A DNA stretch of 64,000 nucleotides. Origin: Acidimicrobiales bacterium. GTDB taxonomy: Bacteria > Actinomycetota > Acidimicrobiia > Acidimicrobiales > UBA8190. The position numbers were made by a program, and so were the translations under genes. This document shows positions 25,036-33,746 of the stretch, piece after piece. The notes under the pieces are model-generated. The model searched no databases. It was not told where the DNA came from and worked only from the letters and a program-made list of their open reading frames with translations. The stretch lies in NCBI GenBank assembly GCA_035531755.1, contig DATKSK010000042.1:48432-112431 (forward strand), in the 5' to 3' direction. The first letter of the stretch is position 1; each line of letters starts with the position of its first letter.

Positions 25036-25902
25036 CTACCTGGGGTGGTGGTGCCCACGCCCTCGGCGTGCCGGGGCGACGCCCGAGCAGAAGCGGCTGG
25101 GATCATGGCCGTAATGGCTCGACGCCCACGGCGACTGGATCACCGCCCGGGCGAACGTGAGGCACGGCGACGACCCCGACCGCAGCGACCGCAGGATCCG
25201 ACCGTAGGACGGGTTCGACAGCAGCGTCGTGGCCGTGGCTGCGAGACCGACCGCGAGGCTCGGAAAGATCGGGATCCCCGTGTCCGCACCGCCCGACGTG
25301 AACTGGTGCGGGTAGGAGCCCGATCCCAGTGAGGTGTTGAGGGGGTTGTCGGCCCACATGCCCCCCTCGTTGGCGATCCACCGCCCCAACAGGCCGACGT
25401 TGTCGGCGGTCGCGGGGATGGCATCCCGCGCGCCGGACTTCTGGTTGATGGCGGCGATCAGTTGTGCGGCCACGGGCCCATACCCGCTCGGTGACGGCGC
25501 GGCGACCGGTGACCGGATGGCGCGCGGTGTCGGCGCGGCAACCGGCGCCGGAGTGGGGGCGACCGTCGCAGGCGCGGCCGGAGGTTGCGGGACGGTCGAC
25601 GGCGCAGCCGGCGCGGTGGTCGTCGCCGGAGCCGAGCTCGGGACGACGGGCGCCTGGGCCGAGCCGACTGATTGCGTCGGCGGCGCGGTCGACCCGACAG
25701 CCGCCGTGCCCGGCGCCTCGAGGGCGGGGCTCGGCCCCGTGGTGGCGTGTGTCGTCGGTGTCGGTGTCACCGCGGCGGCCTTCGAGGGGGCTGCGGGGGC
25801 GGCGGCCGCCGACACCACGAGCCACGACCCGAGGACGAGTGCGCCCACGGCGGCCACCGTCACCGGCGTCGACCAGCGACGACTCTGGTTGCTTCCCCCC
25901 AT
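25036..25902 (-). CDS. Secreted protein with Ala/Pro/Thr linker and lysozyme-like C-terminal domain
   Basis: A 288-residue protein from ATG 25902. TPVTVAAVGALVLGSWLVVSAAAAP is a signal or anchor helix. Residues 40-145 are a flexible Ala/Pro/Thr linker. The final 135 residues form a compact domain: VAAQLIAAINQKSGARDA, GLLGRWIANEGGMWADNPLN, FPSLAVGLAATATTLLSNPSYG and FARAVIQSPWASSHYG. That run of NPLN, a Y/G-rich helix and SPWA resembles lysozyme-like domains in exported and phage-derived peptidoglycan hydrolases. It probably acts on the wall. The enzyme class is inference. Confidence 0.6.
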   Translation of the reverse strand: MGGSNQSRRWSTPVTVAAVGALVLGSWLVVSAAAAPAAPSKAAAVTPTPTTHATTGPSPALEAPGTAAVGSTAPPTQSVGSAQAPVVPSSAPATTTAPAAPSTVPQPPAAPATVAPTPAPVAAPTPRAIRSPVAAPSPSGYGPVAAQLIAAINQKSGARDAIPATADNVGLLGRWIANEGGMWADNPLNTSLGSGSYPHQFTSGGADTGIPIFPSLAVGLAATATTLLSNPSYGRILRSLRSGSSPCLTFARAVIQSPWASSHYGHDPSRFCSGVAPARRGRGHHHPR

Positions 25903-25969
25903 GCACGGCCCCTTTGACGAGATCCTACTCACGGACCCCGCGACTCCGCCACGGCTATGTTCGCTGGAC

Positions 25970-26512
25970 ATGAAGGTCGTCCCGTCGACGGCGCGGGGAC
26001 GGGCGTTCGCCGTCGTCGGGGTGGTGATCGTGCTGTTCGCGGCGGCGACGGCGCGATTGTTCGTCTGGCCGCCGACGGACCGCGCGGCGCGCGTCGACGC
26101 CGTCGTGGCTCTCGGCGGGGACCCCGGGCAACACCGCGCCCACGCGGCGCTCGCGCTGGCCACGTCGGGGTTCGCGCCCGTCGCGGTGATCTCGCTCGGC
26201 GGCACGCGTCCGGTGCCCTGCCCGCGCACCTCCGCTCGGCACGTGCAGGTGATCTGCTTCCGCGCCGACCCGTTGGACACCCGGGGTGAGGCGGAGTACG
26301 TGGCGGACCTGGCGGCGCGGCGCCATTGGACCCGGCTCATCGTGGTCTCCGAACGGAGTCAGGCCACGCGCGCCCGGATGCTCTTCGAACGGTGCACGAC
26401 CGCCCACCTCCTTATGGTCCCCGTCAACGACCCGACTTCACACCTTCCCTACGACGTCGCCTACGAGTGGGGGGCACTCGCCAAGGCCCTCGTCGTCCGT
26501 CGGTCCTGCTGA
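25970..26512 (+). CDS. DUF218/YdcF-like membrane-anchored protein
   Basis: A 180-residue protein from ATG 25970. One N-terminal helix, AFAVVGVVIVLFAAATARLFV, anchors it. The DUF218 fold follows: DAVVALGGDPGQHRAHAALAL, CFRADPLDTRGEAEYVADLA (the TxxEA-like block) and RLIVVSERSQATRARMLFERC. This family includes SanA/ElyC/YdcF proteins linked to envelope polysaccharide and vancomycin sensitivity in other bacteria, but its reaction is unclear. It is divergent from the lysozyme-like gene, consistent with an envelope role. Confidence 0.78.
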   Translation: MKVVPSTARGRAFAVVGVVIVLFAAATARLFVWPPTDRAARVDAVVALGGDPGQHRAHAALALATSGFAPVAVISLGGTRPVPCPRTSARHVQVICFRADPLDTRGEAEYVADLAARRHWTRLIVVSERSQATRARMLFERCTTAHLLMVPVNDPTSHLPYDVAYEWGALAKALVVRRSC

Positions 26513-26621
26513 GCCGGCCCCTGTCCCACCGGTCCACGTGGGCCATCCTCCGTTCGAGCGATCCGTGGTCGCTTTTGCTACTCTGCGCGCGTTCGGTGCC
26601 GGAACCGACCTCCGGCCCGAG

Positions 26622-26661
26622 CACGCCAGCCCGCCAGCCCGCCAGCCCGCCAGCACGCCAG
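26622..26661. repeat. 8-bp tandem repeat upstream of hemerythrin gene
   Basis: CCCGCCAG occurs three times, flanked on each side by the variant CACGCCAG, so five units in a row. It ends just before the ribosome site AAGGAG of the hemerythrin gene and may lie in its leader RNA. Confidence 0.85.
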
Positions 26662-26676
26662 CAAGGAGCACGACAG

Positions 26677-27333
26677 GTGACCGAGTCCATCCCCACCCGC
26701 CCTGACACCTCGGACATGGCCGCGGTGCACAAGGTCTTCAGGTTTTCCCTGGCGTCGGCCCCCGACTTCGTCGGCAGCGCCGCCGGTGACGACGAGCGCC
26801 GCGCCCTCATCGTCAACTACTACGTCAACCTTCTCTCTTTCCTGGAGGTGCACCACGACGGCGAAGAGCGGCTGGTGTTCCCCTTGCTCGCCGAGCGGGC
26901 GGGCGACCAGCGGGCACTGGTCGAGGCAGCCGCCGGCCAGCACGCCGACGTGCTCGGACTCATCGGAGCGGTCAGGGAGAGCATCGGCTCGTGGGAGCGC
27001 GGCGGGGATGCCCGGGCGCAGGACGTGGTGGGCTCGCTGCGGGCGCTCGACGACGTGCTGTCTCCTCACCTCGACCAGGAGGAGGCGGAGATCGTCCCCC
27101 TGGCCGCGCAGCACCTCACCGCCGAGGAGTGGGGCATGTTGCCCGGGCATGCCATGGGCAACTTTGCGGGCGACAAGATCTGGCTGGTCCTGGGCCTGAT
27201 CCGGGAGAACCTCACGCAGGAGCAGCGCGACCTGATGCTCACCCACATGCCGCCGCCCGCCCGCCAGATGTGGGAGACCATGGGCGAGGCATCGTTCAAC
27301 GACCTCATCACGCAGGTGCGACGACCCAACTGA
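26677..27333 (+). CDS. Hemerythrin-like (HHE cation-binding) protein
   Basis: A 218-residue protein from GTG 26677, with AAGGAG nine bases upstream. The first 145 residues form a hemerythrin bundle with di-iron-type ligands: HHDGEERLVFPLL, GQHADVLGLIGAV and LSPHLDQEEAEIVPL, then PGHAMGNFAGD. The C-terminal part resembles the extension in actinobacterial HHE proteins. It may bind oxygen, NO or reactive species in the cytoplasm. The 3' end overlaps the convergent SCO6745-type gene by 26 bases. Function is inferred from the fold. Confidence 0.85.
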   Translation: MTESIPTRPDTSDMAAVHKVFRFSLASAPDFVGSAAGDDERRALIVNYYVNLLSFLEVHHDGEERLVFPLLAERAGDQRALVEAAAGQHADVLGLIGAVRESIGSWERGGDARAQDVVGSLRALDDVLSPHLDQEEAEIVPLAAQHLTAEEWGMLPGHAMGNFAGDKIWLVLGLIRENLTQEQRDLMLTHMPPPARQMWETMGEASFNDLITQVRRPN

Positions 27334-27970
27334 CGCCGGCGCCCCACCCCACCTGCAGCACGGCCTCCAGCGCCTGGAGGCCGTCGAGCAGGGCCGCGGC
27401 GCCCTGTGCGTGGAGCAGCGAGTATGCCGGAGGGACCATGCGGTCGGTGAGCTCCTCGGCGGCGTCGAGCTTGACGCGCTCGTCGTCGGTGACAACCGGC
27501 GTGTCCTCGGGGCCCCATCCCAACATGCCCATGTCACCGGGACGGCGCAGGAAGTGGGCGGTACACGCATCGAGCCCCGATGCCCGCACGGCGACGCGGT
27601 GGGCGCTTCCCCGGAACTCGCGTAGCACCGTGATGAGCTGCATCGCCCGCGCCGGCGGGTCCTCCAGGCGCTCCGCCCGGATCCCCGAGGACAGGGCGAG
27701 GCCGACGGGGTCTGCCGCGTCGTTGACGGCGCCGGCCGCGACACAGAACGCCTCGAGCCCGGGGGCGTCGGCGAACCTCGCCCGGCCGAACTGGGCGGAG
27801 CATGCCATGTCGGCGCGTCCCGCCTCGCGCGGCGCCACGACCTCGCGACCGGCATTCCACAACTGCTCGACGAGCGCAGGATTGAAGTACCCGAACGCGC
27901 TGGCGACGACCGAGGGCTCCACGTCACGTATTCCGGCCCGACGCACGCGGCGGCGTCCGTGCGGGCTCAT
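27308..27970 (-). CDS. SCO6745-family protein (short form)
   Basis: A 220-residue helical protein from ATG 27970. The pattern VASAFGYFNPALVEQLWNAGREVVAP, MQLITVLREFRGSAHRVAVRASGLDACTAHF and DDERVKLDAAEELTDRMV matches the SCO6745 family of actinobacteria, typically 280-plus residues, so the N-terminal part is abbreviated here. Its function is unknown, with a helical MarR-like tail. ATG overlaps the stop of the beta-barrel gene by four bases, so the two are coupled. Confidence 0.7.
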   Translation of the reverse strand: MSPHGRRRVRRAGIRDVEPSVVASAFGYFNPALVEQLWNAGREVVAPREAGRADMACSAQFGRARFADAPGLEAFCVAAGAVNDAADPVGLALSSGIRAERLEDPPARAMQLITVLREFRGSAHRVAVRASGLDACTAHFLRRPGDMGMLGWGPEDTPVVTDDERVKLDAAEELTDRMVPPAYSLLHAQGAAALLDGLQALEAVLQVGWGAGVSWVVAPA

Positions 27971-28518
27971 CCGACGCGGCGCAGGGTGTTGTGGTCGGTA
28001 TGCGCGAAGGGCTCCGCGAGCTCCTTCATCCGGAGCATCGTGGTCTCGTCGTAGGCCCACGAGTCGGCCCCCACGGTGATGGTGACCTCGTAGCTCAGGG
28101 TCGTGGCGTTTTCGGCCAGGTACGAACTCTCGCCGATGGCGAACCGGGCGTCGCCTCGGGCCGCCTTCATGGTGAACGAGGTGGCGTCCGGGGCGGCGGT
28201 CCCGCCGGCGAGCACCGTGATGCCCCGCGGCACGACGAATCCCCGGAGCACCTCCCCGCTCGCCTCGTCCCAGAGCCAGTAGCCCACCTCGGTGTGGAAC
28301 GGGTTCTCCTGGTCGCCACGCCACATGGCGGTCTTGTAGTCGAGGCCGTACAGATGCTGGACGCCGTTGTCGACCGGACCGAATGGCTTCATGGTGCACT
28401 TCTCGAGATACGGCGTGCCGAGCACCTTGTCGGCGAGATGGGAGAACGCCGTGTCGAGGCCGCCCGCACCCTCCCACTCTCCGGCCAGCCCCCCGAGGGG
28501 GCCCCACTCACTGCTCAT
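27967..28518 (-). CDS. Nitrobindin/FABP-like heme-binding beta-barrel protein
   Basis: A 183-residue protein from ATG 28518. It begins GPLGGLAGEWEGAGGLD, the W-containing strand of the nitrobindin (DUF1794) barrel. FHTEVGYWLWDEASGEVLRGFVVPRGIT and NTLRRVG at the C-terminus are typical family segments. Nitrobindins hold heme through a C-terminal histidine and bind NO or isomerise peroxynitrite; HTDHNTLRRV offers candidate histidines. It is coupled to the SCO6745-like gene and near the hemerythrin gene, so both neighbours may handle reactive gases. That link is inference. Confidence 0.72.
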   Translation of the reverse strand: MSSEWGPLGGLAGEWEGAGGLDTAFSHLADKVLGTPYLEKCTMKPFGPVDNGVQHLYGLDYKTAMWRGDQENPFHTEVGYWLWDEASGEVLRGFVVPRGITVLAGGTAAPDATSFTMKAARGDARFAIGESSYLAENATTLSYEVTITVGADSWAYDETTMLRMKELAEPFAHTDHNTLRRVG

Positions 28519-28684
28519 CACTCGCTCCCGATCCGCCGTGCAGCCCGGTGTCGCCAGGATAACGACCGCCCGCGGCCCTGTATTCCCCGGTGGAGACCCA
28601 CATCGCCGCCGGCCTACGGCCGTCACCTCCTGACGGCGGCGGTGGAGCCTCCGCCGAACGGGGACGCTCCGGGGCTCAGGCGGC

Positions 28685-28921
28685 TCAGGCGGCTTGACGA
28701 TGCGGCGACCGGGGGCGGCGGCGCGACGCCATGGCTGCGCCCAGTCGGTCGTGCGCCGCACACCTCGAGCCGTGGTTGTACACCGAGAGCCTGGTCGAGC
28801 ACCCCTCGTGCTCACACACCCGGTCACGCGGGAACGCCTTCACCCGGTGGGCGTCGCCGCCGACGATCTGCCCACCGATCGCCTCGTCGTCACTTCGCTG
28901 CATCGGCGTGTGCACCCTCAT
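28685..28921 (-). CDS. Small CCCH zinc-knuckle protein with LSVYN motif (paralogue of 3422-3661)
   Basis: A 78-residue protein. CEHEGCSTRLSVYNHGSRC followed by AAH gives C-x4-C-x12-C-x2-H, the same spacing as the product at 3422-3661, with the identical TxLSVYN core. The C-terminus ASRRRPRSPHRQ is basic. The N-terminus differs between the two, with acidic residues here. A GGGAC-CTTG-GTCTC near-palindrome preceded by TTC lies 36-52 bases upstream. It is likely a one-zinc nucleic-acid or protein binding module. Role unknown. Confidence 0.65.
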   Translation of the reverse strand: MRVHTPMQRSDDEAIGGQIVGGDAHRVKAFPRDRVCEHEGCSTRLSVYNHGSRCAAHDRLGAAMASRRRPRSPHRQAA

Positions 28922-29400
28922 GGGAGCAACCTACGCCCGGCCGTCCCGGGTGCCCAGAGACCAAGGTCCCGAAAGGCCGACGGGACGACCGTGGCCGTAC
29001 AGCCCGGGCACGGGCGGGATGGCACGGTGGGACGGCCCGGGCTCCGAGAGGCTCACGTACGGGCCGAGACGGCACGGTCGGCAACGGCCGCCGTCACGGC
29101 CACCAGGCGGTCGGGCGACACCGGCGCGTGGCGCCACTCGACCAGAACCGGGTCGGCCGCCCGATGCAGCCGGGGCCGGGATGCTCACCGCTCCCCAACG
29201 GCGCGACAACGTCCGCAGCGTCCCAACCGTCTCCACGAGCGGTCGCATGCCGGCACGACGCTCGCGCCGCGAGATTTGTCCACCGGTTGGGCGTCCTCCG
29301 AGCGTGGCCGTCGGCCCGTCACCACAACACTGGCACGATCCGGGGTCTTGTGGTGGGGTGCCGTCGTATGATGACGGTACGGCTCTGAGAGGTCGTGGCC
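28922..29400. other. Intergenic region without a convincing gene
   Basis: About 480 bases between the divergent zinc-knuckle and DUF3892 genes. GAGACCAAGGTCCCGAA at 28957-28973 is a DosR-box-like near-palindrome on the zinc-knuckle side. The DUF3892 side has GTATGATGACGGTAC before a GAGAGG ribosome site. Readings on both strands here lack family features. Confidence 0.45.
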
Positions 29401-29721
29401 ATGGCACAGGCGTTTCAGATTGTGAGCGTCACTCGGACCCTGACGAACTGGGGCCACCGGCACATCACGGCCATCGGCACGGCGCCGAAACCCGGGTTCG
29501 TCGATGCCTGGTCCGTCGCTTCGGTCCTGAAGGCCCTCGCCGCCGGCGAGCTCTTCTACACGGTCACCAATCTCGGTGAGCCCGCCTTTGCTCGTCCCCA
29601 TCGGTGCTGGTGCGGGTTCGAGACCATCAGGACGACGGCGAGCGACGCCATCACCGACGGCATGGAGAACCTGCCGATCCCCGACCCGGAGGGTGAGAAC
29701 GCCACCTCAGCCGCCTCGTGA
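29401..29721 (+). CDS. DUF3892-like small protein
   Basis: A 106-residue protein from ATG 29401. FQIVSVTRTLTNWGHRHITAIG gives the opening strands, AWSVASVLKALAAGELFYTV a helix and strand, and CWCGFETIRTTASDAITDGM with ENLPIP the C-terminal block. The VxxVLxxIxxGxxFYT...xxIRTxxDxxxxxNLxxLP pattern is that of DUF3892. Function unknown. It stands alone on its strand. Family recognition is from memory. Confidence 0.7.
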   Translation: MAQAFQIVSVTRTLTNWGHRHITAIGTAPKPGFVDAWSVASVLKALAAGELFYTVTNLGEPAFARPHRCWCGFETIRTTASDAITDGMENLPIPDPEGENATSAAS

Positions 29722-29951
29722 GCCGCCCCGCGTCCGTAACCCCGTGAGCCGCCCCGAGACGCGGTGCTCGGGCTCCAGGAACGTTCCCCGCCCCTGCTGC
29801 TCCCGCCACGCCGGAAGGGCGCCAAGGACTCCCTCCTCAGCAGGGACTCCTGCACACTCCCGATGGCGCGAAGATCTCGGGGAGACCGATGACTCGAGTG
29901 CCCCGCGGCCGTCGAACCTGGTGAATGATCCACCGGACCGAAGGAGGAGCC

Positions 29952-30731
29952 ATGCCCGTCCGTGACCGTGCCCCCATCGGATCGCCGTGCTGGGTCGATC
30001 TGTGGACGTCCGACGTCGAGGGAAGCCGCACGTTCTACAGCGAGCTCTTCGGCTGGGAGGCCCAGGAGCCGAGCGAGGAGTTCGGCGGTTACTTCATGTT
30101 CACCCGCAACGGCGCCCCGACGGCCGGAGGCATGGGCGACATGGGTGACATGCGGGCTGACAACACCTGGAAGATCTACCTGGACACCGACGACATCGCC
30201 AAGACGCTCCAGGCGGCCGAGGCGGAGGGCGCCCAGGTGGTCTCGCCGGCCATGCCGGTCGCCGACCTCGGCATCCAGGCGATCCTGATCGACCCGACGG
30301 GCGCCCACCACGGCGCCTGGCAAGCCGGCACCTTCCCGGGTTTCACCGTCCTCAACGAGCACGGCGCGCCGAGCTGGTTCGAGTTGCACACCAGGGACTA
30401 CGCCGGCGCCCTCTCCTTCTACCGCTCGGTGTACCACTGGGACACCGATACCGTCGGCGACAGCGACGAGTTCCGGTACTCCACCATGCGCGACCCCGGC
30501 GGCGAGGGCGAGCTGGCGGGGATCATGGATGCAGCCGGCTTCCTCCCCGAGGGTGTACCCGCCCACTGGTCGGTCTACTGGGAGGTCGGCGACACCGACG
30601 CCGCCGTGGCCAAGGTCAAGGCGCTCGGGGGCTCGGTCGTCATGGACGCCGAGGACACTCCCTACGGCCGCCTGGCCGTCGTGACGGACCCGGCGGGCGC
30701 CCAGTTCAAGCTGCGCACACCGAACGCGTAG
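29952..30731 (+). CDS. VOC-family protein with two glyoxalase-like domains
   Basis: A 259-residue protein with AAGGAGGAGCC directly before the ATG at 29952. Two vicinal-oxygen-chelate modules are in tandem: GSPCWVDLWTSDVEGSRTFYSELFGWE to about residue 120, and GAPSWFELHTRDYAGALSFYRSVYHWD to the end at AVVTDPAGAQFKLRTP. Metal ligands in classic enzymes are partly replaced, so it may bind rather than convert a ligand. Actinobacterial two-domain VOC proteins of this type are often stress or hydroxylase-like proteins of unknown substrate. Confidence 0.88.
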   Translation: MPVRDRAPIGSPCWVDLWTSDVEGSRTFYSELFGWEAQEPSEEFGGYFMFTRNGAPTAGGMGDMGDMRADNTWKIYLDTDDIAKTLQAAEAEGAQVVSPAMPVADLGIQAILIDPTGAHHGAWQAGTFPGFTVLNEHGAPSWFELHTRDYAGALSFYRSVYHWDTDTVGDSDEFRYSTMRDPGGEGELAGIMDAAGFLPEGVPAHWSVYWEVGDTDAAVAKVKALGGSVVMDAEDTPYGRLAVVTDPAGAQFKLRTPNA

Positions 30732-30960
30732 GCGAGGCGGACCCTCGGTCCCCCTCCTCCCGTGAGGAACGCTGCTCCCCGATCTGCAGGCCGGGGGGCA
30801 TCCCCCCTCGGCCGCAGTCGGGTGCGGCGAGCCCCGCCGGAGGGCATTCGCAGGGAGACAGCCTGATCCTGCTGAGGATTCCCCGGGGAATGGCGGGGAC
30901 GCCTTGGGCAGACACCGACGACGGGCGGGTGACCCTCCGGCGTCTCAGGGCCGCGTGCAA

Positions 30961-30995
30961 CGGTGCGACGGTGCGACGGTGCGACGGTGCGACGG
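30961..30995. repeat. 8-bp tandem repeat downstream of the S15 gene
   Basis: CGGTGCGA is repeated four times, followed by CGGTGCCG. It lies just beyond the stop codon of the peptidase/esterase gene that reads leftward, between two convergent genes. Confidence 0.85.
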
Positions 30996-31004
30996 TGCCG
31001 AACC

Positions 31005-33455
31005 CTATCGTTTCGTCACGCCCGACAGAAGACCCTGGTTCCCTTCGGCCTGCAGCGCGCGGCACGGCTCGCCGCGCAGGGAGCCACACGCGGGCAGGGT
31101 CGCCGTGTTCTTCACGCCGTTCACCCGGTTGACCACCAGCGTCGACGCCGCCACCCCGCCGAGGCCGACGGTCGCCGACTGACCGCTGTCGAGCGTGTCG
31201 AACTCCCACGACGGCCGGTCGCCGCCGGGCGCCGAGATCACGATGCGCAGCTCGGTCCCGACCCGGAACGTGTGCGCGATCGGGTCGACCGGGATCTTGA
31301 CGAGCTTGTACGCGCTCGGCACCAGCGTGCCGGCGTCACTCGCCAGGTACGACGGATCGGTGAACAGTGGCGGCTTCGAGGCGGCGAGATCGACCTGATT
31401 CGAGCTGCGCAGGAACCCGGAGGTGACGTACTCCTCCTGGGATGCGGACGGCCGGGCCTCGGTGACGGTGACCTGGTAGTCCTCGACCGGCGTGGCCGAC
31501 TTGACCCACAGATCCACGGTGGCGGGGCCCACGAAGGTCGTGGTCTTGGTGAACGGCGTGGTCTGGAACGCCAGGCCGTCGACCGCGGGCACCGTCGTCC
31601 AGTCCCATGGGGGAGCAGCGGCCCACGCGTTGCCCGAAGGCAGGTCGGTGAGCGGACGCACCGTGGGGTCGAGGACGAGCGACGAGCTCCCCGACGTCTT
31701 GAGGACCTTGATGCCCAGTGACCCACCGCTGCCGAAGTAGTAGGTGAGGGCCTTGCCCTTCGGCGGCCACGCCTTGAATCCGGCCGAGTAGGTCGACTGG
31801 GGGTCGCCGGCGCCGACCGACCCGGCGCCGCTGTCGAACAGGACCTCCACCCGCGGGGTCTTCTTGGCGAACTGCGCCTGGGCTTTGGCCAGCGTCTTGG
31901 CCTTGGTGAACCGGAGGGCCGGCAGCGGCGCCTGGGCCGTCGTGCCCGACGCAAAACTCGTGAAGTCGTCGAGGACCGTCTGTGCCAAGAAGCCGGGGGC
32001 GGTGGGCACCTTGCGGGCCACGTAGATGTCGAGGAACTCGAGCCAGCGGCTGATGATCTGCGGATCGGTCGAGTCGATGTGACCGCCGTTGACCATGTTG
32101 GCGAACACCGGCGTCGAGGCAGGCAGGGCGTCGAGCAGCGCCGGCCACTGCGGGCCGGTCTGCTCGTCCTGGAGCGCGCCCGACACGAAGACCGGCACGG
32201 TGATGTGGGCGGCCCACGTACTCATGGACCGACGGTCGAACAGCGACGGGTCCCGGCCGGGGCCGGTGCCGGGTGCCACCATCTGCGGCCCGACCAGACC
32301 CGCGAGGTCCTGGGACTGGTTGTGGAGCGCCTGGTTGGCGAGGCAGGTCGAGGACGAGCCGCCGCTGGCCGTCAGCTCGGCGTCGATCTCGTAGTAGGTC
32401 CACGGCTGGCCGACGCCCGAGACCGGCGTCGACGCCAACGGGGCGAGCTGCCCACCGACGAGGGTGGCGGCCGGCTTGGCGTCGTTGATCCGCTGCGCGA
32501 TCCAGCTCGCCGCGAAGCCCTCGTTGTAGATGCCGCCCGGGTAGCCGGTCGAGAAGAGATCGTCGGTCGGGCTCATGGGGGCGATGGCGGCCAGGTCCGG
32601 TGGGTCGGTGCCCGCGGACGGGAGCTGCGACAGGCCCGAGTAGCTGATGCCCACCATGCCGACCTTGTGGTTGGCCACCCAGTTCTGATGGGCGACGATC
32701 TCGACGGCGTCATAGGCGTCGTAGTCGGACGGGTACCCGAAGAGGTCGTACGCGCCGCCCGAGCAGCCGGTCCCCCGCATCTGCAGGCTCACGGTGGCGA
32801 AGCCGGACACGCGGGCCACGACCCCGCCGACTTCCGTCGACGAGTCGGGCAGGAGGTTCGGGTCACCGCACCCGGTGCACGTGGTGCCGGTGGCCTGGGC
32901 CAGAAGGTAGGGGATCGGGTCGGTGGGCCCGGCGGTGCCGTACCCCGAGTACTCGATCACGGTGGGGCACGGCGCACTGGCGGTGCAGGTCGTGCCGTAG
33001 GGATAGCGGACGGTGGCGGCGAGCTGGATCCCGTCGCGCATGGTGATGTAGTTGAGGCCCTGGTGCATCGACTGAGCCGTGTACAGCGCGGAGCCGGTCC
33101 CCGGGTTGTCCCCGGGGGCGAGCACCGAGAAGATCGCGGTCTCGTTGCCCGAGGTGGTGTCGTCCCACGCATAGCCCGTCCCGGGGGCCAGGTCCCGGAT
33201 GACCAGGGAGCCGAGCGAGTCGGCGGTGCCCGGGTTGGCCGCATTGGAGACCGTGACGCCGTTCTGCAACAGGGTGATGGCGTCGCCGGGTGCGGCCCCG
33301 GTCAACCACGCCTCGTCGACCGAGCCGTTGCCCTGGAGCCCCCCTGCGCCCGAGGCGCCGGCGGCCGACACCCCGGCCACCAGGGCCGATCCCAGACCCA
33401 GGCAGATGACCAGCAGACCGACCACCCACGACGCGTATCCACGACGGCTCCGCAT
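31005..33455 (-). CDS. Secreted S15/CocE-type serine peptidase or esterase
   Basis: An 816-residue exported protein. A signal peptide SRRGYASWVVGLLVICLGLG is followed by GSALVAGVSAAGA. A beta-rich N-terminal domain of about 100 residues precedes MRDGIQLAATVRYPYG, the usual S15 entry. The catalytic serine lies in GMVGISYSGLSQLPSA. Asp and His are expected in the later blocks that include QDEQTGPQWP and NMVNGGHIDSTDP. The last 250 residues, with VGPATVDLWVKS and RVGTELRIVISAPGGDRPSWEFDT, are the X-Pro dipeptidyl-peptidase C-terminal beta-sandwich. It acts outside the cell on peptides or esters. Confidence 0.85.
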   Translation of the reverse strand: MRSRRGYASWVVGLLVICLGLGSALVAGVSAAGASGAGGLQGNGSVDEAWLTGAAPGDAITLLQNGVTVSNAANPGTADSLGSLVIRDLAPGTGYAWDDTTSGNETAIFSVLAPGDNPGTGSALYTAQSMHQGLNYITMRDGIQLAATVRYPYGTTCTASAPCPTVIEYSGYGTAGPTDPIPYLLAQATGTTCTGCGDPNLLPDSSTEVGGVVARVSGFATVSLQMRGTGCSGGAYDLFGYPSDYDAYDAVEIVAHQNWVANHKVGMVGISYSGLSQLPSAGTDPPDLAAIAPMSPTDDLFSTGYPGGIYNEGFAASWIAQRINDAKPAATLVGGQLAPLASTPVSGVGQPWTYYEIDAELTASGGSSSTCLANQALHNQSQDLAGLVGPQMVAPGTGPGRDPSLFDRRSMSTWAAHITVPVFVSGALQDEQTGPQWPALLDALPASTPVFANMVNGGHIDSTDPQIISRWLEFLDIYVARKVPTAPGFLAQTVLDDFTSFASGTTAQAPLPALRFTKAKTLAKAQAQFAKKTPRVEVLFDSGAGSVGAGDPQSTYSAGFKAWPPKGKALTYYFGSGGSLGIKVLKTSGSSSLVLDPTVRPLTDLPSGNAWAAAPPWDWTTVPAVDGLAFQTTPFTKTTTFVGPATVDLWVKSATPVEDYQVTVTEARPSASQEEYVTSGFLRSSNQVDLAASKPPLFTDPSYLASDAGTLVPSAYKLVKIPVDPIAHTFRVGTELRIVISAPGGDRPSWEFDTLDSGQSATVGLGGVAASTLVVNRVNGVKNTATLPACGSLRGEPCRALQAEGNQGLLSGVTKR

Positions 33456-33746
33456 GGTTCCCCTCGCCTCCCCTGATGTCGGCACCCGGCCGCAGCGCCG
33501 CATACCCCGCTAGCGGTAGATCATGCCACCGCGAGGCCCTCGGCGCCGCTGGACCGGGCAAGCCACGGGTGCGCGCCCGACAGGGCAGGGAGAAGGGGCC
33601 CACCGGTGACGAGCCGATTATGAGGATTCGTCGGGAGCTCCGCAGCTGAGTGGTCCACCGCACGGGCATGACCGTGGGTCGCCGAAATGCGTCTGTCCGG
33701 TCGTGCCAGCGGTTCGCGGGCGCTGAGGAGTGGATCCTCAAGGGGC

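Noticed and set aside
24677..25332. Plus-strand readings in the 24.65-25.0 kb gap
   Set aside because: Arg/Gly/Pro-rich translations without ribosome sites or family features; treated as non-coding.
32079..33476. Long plus-strand open frame opposite the S15 peptidase gene
   Set aside because: Its translation is Arg/Gly/Val/Asp-rich with no motifs and lies entirely opposite a gene with a clear signal peptide and catalytic serine. High GC makes such shadows common.
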